A stretch of 16,838 nucleotides of DNA from Chroococcidiopsidaceae cyanobacterium CP_BM_RX_35 (GTDB taxonomy: Bacteria > Cyanobacteriota > Cyanobacteriia > Cyanobacteriales > Chroococcidiopsidaceae): NCBI GenBank assembly GCA_019242465.1, contig JAFAVL010000162.1, forward strand, positions 1-16,838, written 5' to 3'. How positions within the stretch are numbered: position 1 is the first letter of the stretch; the number at the start of each line of letters is the position of its first letter. A program made the position numbers and the translations under genes. Of the stretch, positions 12,984 through 16,838 are shown one piece after another. The notes beneath the pieces were generated by a model. That model made no database searches and had not been told where the DNA came from. It saw nothing but the letters and a program-made list of their open reading frames with translations.

Positions 12984-14272
12984 AAACTAGCCACACTTAT
13001 TCTCCTCATGCCATTAAGGCTATTCAGGATAGGGCAGAACTGGGTCGCTACATAATTCGGGGATATGGTGCTTTTCGTGATGTTCCCCGGTTCGACGATC
13101 TCATCTTCCTCTCTGCTTCCATGACGCGGTTGCCGTTGGAAGGCTATCGGGAGAAATGCAATACCAAGACAATTTTGGGCACACGTTATGCTAAGCGTCC
13201 AATGGAGCTAGAGGTGCCAATTACGATTGCGGGAATGAGTTTTGGCGCACTCTCAAGTAATGCGAAGGTAGCTTTAGGACGGGCAGCAACCATGTTAGGT
13301 ATGTCCACAACGACGGGTGATGGGGGAATGCTGCCAGCGGAACGGGAAGCGTCAGCTAAATTGGTTTACCAATGTCTGCCTTCACGCTATGGTTTTAACC
13401 CCAAGGATCTGAAACAAGCTGATGCAATTGAAATTGTCGTTGGGCAAGGGGCAAAACCAGGTGGTGGGGGGTTGCTGCTGGGACAGAAAGTAAGCAAAGT
13501 AGTGGCTGGGATGCGGACGTTACCGGAGGGAGTAGATCAGCGATCGCCCTGCCGTCATCCCGACTGGATTGGTCCAGATGATTTGAGAATCAAGATTGAG
13601 GAGTTGCGAGAAGCAACAGATTGGGAGATCCCGATTTACGTCAAAATGGGCGCAACCCGCGTCAAAGACGATGTGAAACTAGCGGTGAAAGCTGGTGCAG
13701 ATGTCATTGTCCTTGACGGTATGGAGGGAGGGACAGCGGCAACGCAGAGTATTTTTCAAGAACACACTGGCATCCCCACACTTCCTGCTCTGGTGCAAGC
13801 AGTGGAGGCGCTTCAGGAGATTGGGGTTTATGGTCAGATACAACTAGTGATTTCTGGCGGGATTCGTTCTGGTCCTGATGTAGCAAAAGCGATCGCGCTA
13901 GGAGCTGATGCAGTTAGTTTAGGTACAGCGCCTTTGATAGCAATGGGATGTAATAAACCTATTTACATTGAAGACTACCACAAGTTAGGCACAGAGCCCT
14001 ATCATTGCCACCATTGCCACACAGGCAGATGTCCAGTGGGGATTACTACCCAGGATGAGGAGTTGATGCAAAGGTTACCAGTGGAGTCAGCTACGACACA
14101 TATAGCGAATTACCTACAATCCCTAGTGATGGAGGTTCAGAGCTTAGCCAGAGCTTGCGGTAAGTCTGATGTGCATAATTTAGAGCGAGAAGATTTGGTG
14201 GCGTTAACGCTGGAGGCTTCGGCAATGGCGAAGTTGCCGTTAGCGGGAACAGACTTTGTGATGGGGCAGTAG
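12965..14272 (+). CDS. glxD: FMN/Fe-S glutamate synthase-like subunit (GlxD/MgsC-like)
   Basis: The 435-residue catalytic subunit that would aminate a 2-oxoacid or exchange an amine at an FMN centre. It has the (beta/alpha)8 FMN fold of GOGAT: MSFGALSSNAK (91-101), TGDGGM (117-122), GQGAKPGGGG (160-169), SPCRHPDWIGPDDL (194-207), YVKMGA (225-230), DGMEGGTAAT (251-260), SGGIRSGPDVAKAIALGADA (297-316). A Cys cluster C348-x2-C351-x4-C356 followed by PVGI would hold the iron-sulfur centre. It lacks the glutaminase, central and beta-helix domains of normal large-subunit GOGAT; two of those are supplied by the preceding genes. In methylotrophs the equivalent MgsABC makes N-methylglutamate from methylamine and glutamate. 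Ammonia-dependent glutamate synthesis is the alternative. ATG 12965 overlaps the previous gene. Confidence 0.92.
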   Translation: MERRILETSHTYSPHAIKAIQDRAELGRYIIRGYGAFRDVPRFDDLIFLSASMTRLPLEGYREKCNTKTILGTRYAKRPMELEVPITIAGMSFGALSSNAKVALGRAATMLGMSTTTGDGGMLPAEREASAKLVYQCLPSRYGFNPKDLKQADAIEIVVGQGAKPGGGGLLLGQKVSKVVAGMRTLPEGVDQRSPCRHPDWIGPDDLRIKIEELREATDWEIPIYVKMGATRVKDDVKLAVKAGADVIVLDGMEGGTAATQSIFQEHTGIPTLPALVQAVEALQEIGVYGQIQLVISGGIRSGPDVAKAIALGADAVSLGTAPLIAMGCNKPIYIEDYHKLGTEPYHCHHCHTGRCPVGITTQDEELMQRLPVESATTHIANYLQSLVMEVQSLARACGKSDVHNLEREDLVALTLEASAMAKLPLAGTDFVMGQ

Positions 14273-14321
14273 CAGGGGGCGATCACTCTGGTTGCGTCCG
14301 AGGTGTTGACTTCGATCTAGG

Positions 14322-14429
14322 TGGCGTCTACTCGCCATGAGTCGTTGGTTGACTGCCAGTGAGGTCTGTGAGACAGCGCTATGCGTGAGGGTCTCCCTCC
14401 GTAGGCAACTGCGATTGCCCGTTGGGCAA
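14322..14429. repeat. Cluster of short hairpins, interspersed repeat
   Basis: Four perfect stems follow each other: TGGCG/CGCCA (14322-14337), GTCT-GTG-AGAC (14364-14374), GAGGG-TCT-CCCTC (14387-14399) and TTGCCC-GTT-GGGCAA (14415-14429). The phrase around CCGTAGGCAACTGCG is typical of cyanobacterial intergenic repeats. The first hairpin, 50 bases past the synthase stop, could assist termination but has no T-run. Confidence 0.55.
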
Positions 14430-14462
14430 CGCTTGTCTAATTCTGGACTCTAAGGAAAATAA

Positions 14463-14612
14463 TACCAAGACAAAGAGAAATTACGGTTTAAGATTGAAGG
14501 TTTTACAGATTATTGCTGGCAGTCTAAAAATCATTCTATTTCTAAAGTAGCTGTGTTTAACCCTAGTCTTATTCCTGATAAGAAGCCAGGTTTTTATTTA
14601 TATAAAATTTAA
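14463..14612 (+). pseudogene. Unidentified C-terminal coding fragment
   Basis: An open frame of 49 codons, between TAA (14460-14462) and TAA (14610-14612), with no good start codon. It reads KIEGFTDYCWQSKNHSISKV then AVFNPSLIPDKKPGFYLYKI. The balanced composition, with Trp, Cys, aromatic residues and a Pro/Gly-containing end, looks like the tail of a real protein rather than chance. I do not recognise it. It sits between interspersed repeats and an AT-rich leader, so it is probably the remnant of a deleted gene. Confidence 0.4.
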
Positions 14613-14637
14613 TTAAAGTAATAATTAGTGCGAGGAC

Positions 14638-14657
14638 GAAAAATGTTCAAATTTTTC
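14638..14657 (+). terminator. AT-rich hairpin followed by T-rich tract
   Basis: GAAAAAT (14638-14644) and ATTTTTC (14651-14657) pair around a six-base loop, followed by TTTTCTTC. The stem is too AT-rich for a strong terminator. It comes just after the coding fragment ending at 14612. Confidence 0.3.
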
Positions 14658-14697
14658 TTTTCTTCAATTTAAAGGTTCACTAGAAACTGCTTCAGTA

Positions 14698-14758
14698 ACC
14701 TCCTTCAAGCTCAATTTTTAAGTTTAAGGAGGTCAAAAACTCAATGCTGCTCCTTTAG
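14698..14758 (+). promoter_or_regulatory. Leader hairpin masking a Shine-Dalgarno, with mini-ORF
   Basis: ACCTCCTT (14698-14705) and AAGGAGGT (14726-14733) are perfect 8-bp complements around a 20-base loop. The second arm is a near-ideal Shine-Dalgarno. Eleven bases after its GGAGG, ATG CTG CTC CTT TAG (14744-14758) forms a four-codon ORF (M-L-L-L). The oxidoreductase gene begins about 190 bases further on. The arrangement resembles a regulatory leader, but no attenuator is evident. Confidence 0.35.
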
Positions 14759-14948
14759 GCTTAAGTCTTTGGATAGATGTAGACATGAGTTGAAACAAGC
14801 GCCAGTACATTGTAAGTTTACAGTTGCAAAAAAAAATATTAGATGCTACAGTCTTTTAGATTTGAGATTTCTGTTTTAAAAAAGATTTATTCACGCTAGA
14901 AACAGCGATAATCGCAGTCTGAGTTCAAGCACTGAGTGAGGAAAATCT

Positions 14949-16598
14949 ATGCATCAGAAAAAAGATCAGAAGAGAGCAATTATCATTGGAGCTGGTCCTG
15001 CTGGCTTAACTGCTGCTTATGAGCTACTTGATAAAACAGATATTAAGCCGATTGTTTATGAAATGAGTGATGAGATTGGCGGTATTTCTAGAACTGTGAA
15101 CTACAAGGGATATCGCATGGATATTGGTGGTCACCGTTTCTTTTCCAAATCTGATATTGTTATGGATTGGTGGCTAAAATTTTTGCCAATAGAAGTTATA
15201 GAGGACCGAAACTTAACTATTACTTATCAAAATCGAGCTAGACAAATATCAAATATTGATAAGCAAGCTGTTTCGGATCAATCCGACTGTGTAATGCTAG
15301 TTCGAAAGCGGAAATCAAGAATACTTTTTTTAAGAAAATTCTTCGATTACCCTATTACCTTAAGTAAAAATACACTTATAAATTTAGGTCTTATCAGGAC
15401 CTCAAAAATTCTTTTAAGTTATATTCGTACCAAAGTATTTCCTATTAAAAAAGAAACCAATTTAGAGGAGTTTTTTATTAACCGCTTTGGCAGAACTTTA
15501 TATCAAACATTCTTCAAATCTTATACAGAAAAGGTATGGGGAGTTCCTTGCTCTGAGATTAGCGCTGAGTGGGGGGCGCAACGGATTAAAGGCTTGTCAA
15601 TTACCAAAGCAGTTATCCACATGACAAAGCAGATCTTCTCCCTTAACTCCAAGTCAGTAAAGCAAAAAGATATTGAAACATCATTAATCGAAAGATTTTT
15701 ATATCCTAAGCTAGGTCCTGGACAGCTTTGGGAAGATGTTGCAGAAAGAGTTAAAGCTATGGGAGGAGAGGTTCATCTAAATTCCCAGGTTCAAAAATTG
15801 TTTGTTGATAGAGACTTGCTGACTGCTGTAGAAATTCACCATTCAGGTACTGGAGAAGTAAATCGGGTAGAGGGAGATTACTTCATCTCCACAATGCCTG
15901 TCAAGCAATTGGTTAGAGCCTTGCAGACACATGTACCAGCAGACGTAAGAAAAATTAGCGAAGGTTTAGTATACCGAGACTTTATTACAGTTGGCTTGCT
16001 AGTTAACAAGCTCATTATTAGAGATAAAGATAAGAATGCTAAACTCATCCAAGATAATTGGATTTATGTACAGGAATCTGATGTCATGTTGGGCAGAATT
16101 CAAATCTTTAATAATTGGAGTCCTTATTTAGTGAGGGACAATACTAAAGTTTGGCTAGGGCTAGAATATTTTTGTTATGAGTCTGACAAGTTATGGAAGA
16201 TGACAGATGAGAAAATGGCAAAATTTGCTATTGATGAACTAGTAAAGATTAGATTTATTTGTGAAGAAGACGTATTAGACCATACTGTGATCAGAGTACC
16301 AAAAACCTATCCAGCTTACTTTGGAACTTATCCCGAGTTTGAAAAAATCCAGTCCTATGTTAATCAATTCGAGAACCTTTATCTAGTTGGCAGAAATGGG
16401 ATGCACAAATATAACAATCAAGACCATTCAATGCTTACTGCTATGGCTGCAGTAGATAATATCAAGCATGCTATAAAAGATAAAACTAATATCTGGCAGA
16501 TTAATACAGAAGAAGATTATCACGAGAGCAAAACCAACACAGATGATACCAAGGTAAAGAACCCTACTGTAAAACAGCGTCAAGCAACAGTAACTTAA
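14949..16598 (+). CDS. FAD-dependent oxidoreductase, UGM-like/amine-oxidase superfamily
   Basis: A 549-residue flavoprotein. The N-terminus has the dinucleotide motif GAGPAG (14-19) after AIII, then [14 protein letters not shown] (37-50) and [12 protein letters not shown] (58-69), a pattern shared by UDP-galactopyranose mutase-like and protoporphyrinogen-oxidase-like enzymes. The C-terminal FAD segment is [20 protein letters not shown] (about 483-502). No signal peptide or membrane segment. Proteins of this type often occur in polysaccharide or glycan gene clusters, but no glycosyltransferase is visible in this window, so the substrate is not assigned. The start is supported by GAGG 7 bases before ATG 14949. 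The last 35 residues are polar and probably disordered. The gene is clearly more AT-rich than the synthase genes upstream, which may reflect separate ancestry. Confidence 0.82.
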   Translation: MHQKKDQKRAIIIGAGPAGLTAAYELLDKTDIKPIVYEMSDEIGGISRTVNYKGYRMDIGGHRFFSKSDIVMDWWLKFLPIEVIEDRNLTITYQNRARQISNIDKQAVSDQSDCVMLVRKRKSRILFLRKFFDYPITLSKNTLINLGLIRTSKILLSYIRTKVFPIKKETNLEEFFINRFGRTLYQTFFKSYTEKVWGVPCSEISAEWGAQRIKGLSITKAVIHMTKQIFSLNSKSVKQKDIETSLIERFLYPKLGPGQLWEDVAERVKAMGGEVHLNSQVQKLFVDRDLLTAVEIHHSGTGEVNRVEGDYFISTMPVKQLVRALQTHVPADVRKISEGLVYRDFITVGLLVNKLIIRDKDKNAKLIQDNWIYVQESDVMLGRIQIFNNWSPYLVRDNTKVWLGLEYFCYESDKLWKMTDEKMAKFAIDELVKIRFICEEDVLDHTVIRVPKTYPAYFGTYPEFEKIQSYVNQFENLYLVGRNGMHKYNNQDHSMLTAMAAVDNIKHAIKDKTNIWQINTEEDYHESKTNTDDTKVKNPTVKQRQATVT

Positions 16599-16838
16599 AT
16601 TAATTGAATGATTAATAAGAGCTTAACAGCTGTTGGATATGGGTTTAAACCACCCTTGCACTGATATGCTGCCCTTAACTGCTTCAAGTCAACTCAGATC
16701 TTGCATCTGGAAATATTGATGTCAAAACCACAACTACGTGCAAGAGGTAACAAGTGCTCAATATTAAGTAAAAGAAGAGACACTACAATTTTAGGAAAAA
16801 TCGATTCTAGGGCAGTTTGTGCAGCCTCACCCCAATCA

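Noticed and set aside
12965..14272. Ordinary ferredoxin- or NADPH-dependent GOGAT large subunit
   Set aside because: At 435 residues it has only the FMN/Fe-S domain; the glutaminase and beta-helix parts are separate genes, so it is the split GlxD/MgsC type.
16719..16838. ATG followed by 40 open codons to the window end
   Set aside because: Composition is not protein-like, there is no good Shine-Dalgarno, and a run of 40 open codons is not rare by chance; nothing else is evident in 16599-16838.
1..16838. CRISPR array, tRNA, rRNA or defence system
   Set aside because: I saw no regularly spaced repeats, no cloverleaf or rRNA sequence, and no recognisable defence gene.

Overview
The window looks cyanobacterial. 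It holds at least five copies of the HIP1 octamer GCGATCGC and several interspersed hairpin or purine-rich repeats of the kind scattered through cyanobacterial genomes. Its gene repertoire also fits: a NarL-type two-component pair with a 7TM-like kinase, a Coq4-family protein, and IS6, IS110, IS5 and IS1-like debris. I cannot name the genus.

Layout. At 1-480 is the 3' part of an IS6-type transposase, followed at 595-894 by a small secreted Gln-rich protein. An IS1-like zinc-ribbon remnant lies near 1.14-1.29 kb. On the minus strand, 1544-3438 is a sensor kinase/response regulator pair transcribed kinase first. Then, still on the minus strand, come a Coq4-family protein (3673-4380), a secreted Gly/Ser/Asn/Tyr-rich protein (4656-5120), an IS110 C-terminal fragment (5235-5486) and a secreted GH13 alpha-amylase (5801-7609). 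From 7.65 to 8.5 kb is a scar zone: a doubtful small ORF, an IS5-type C-terminal fragment and a short-chain dehydrogenase broken by several frameshifts.

The most interesting part is 8546-14272. A DAO-family FAD amine oxidoreductase is divergent from a GntR/HutC-type regulator. The regulator is followed by three genes that together equal a glutamate synthase cut into pieces: a class II glutamine amidotransferase, a GXGXG beta-helix protein and an FMN/Fe-S synthase domain (GlxBCD, or MgsABC of the N-methylglutamate pathway). A CTTGT-N4-ACAAG palindrome, the form of known HutC operators, lies directly before the amidotransferase gene. A perfect 18-bp palindrome overlaps a TATAAT box before the oxidoreductase gene. 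My inference is a regulated module for building and/or oxidising an N-substituted amino acid such as N-methylglutamate.

The last part, 14.3-16.8 kb, has repeat hairpins, an unidentified C-terminal ORF fragment, a long AT-rich leader with a hairpin hiding a Shine-Dalgarno and a four-codon ORF, and an AT-rich FAD oxidoreductase of the UDP-galactopyranose-mutase-like/amine-oxidase superfamily (14949-16598). The final 240 bases hold no gene I can support.
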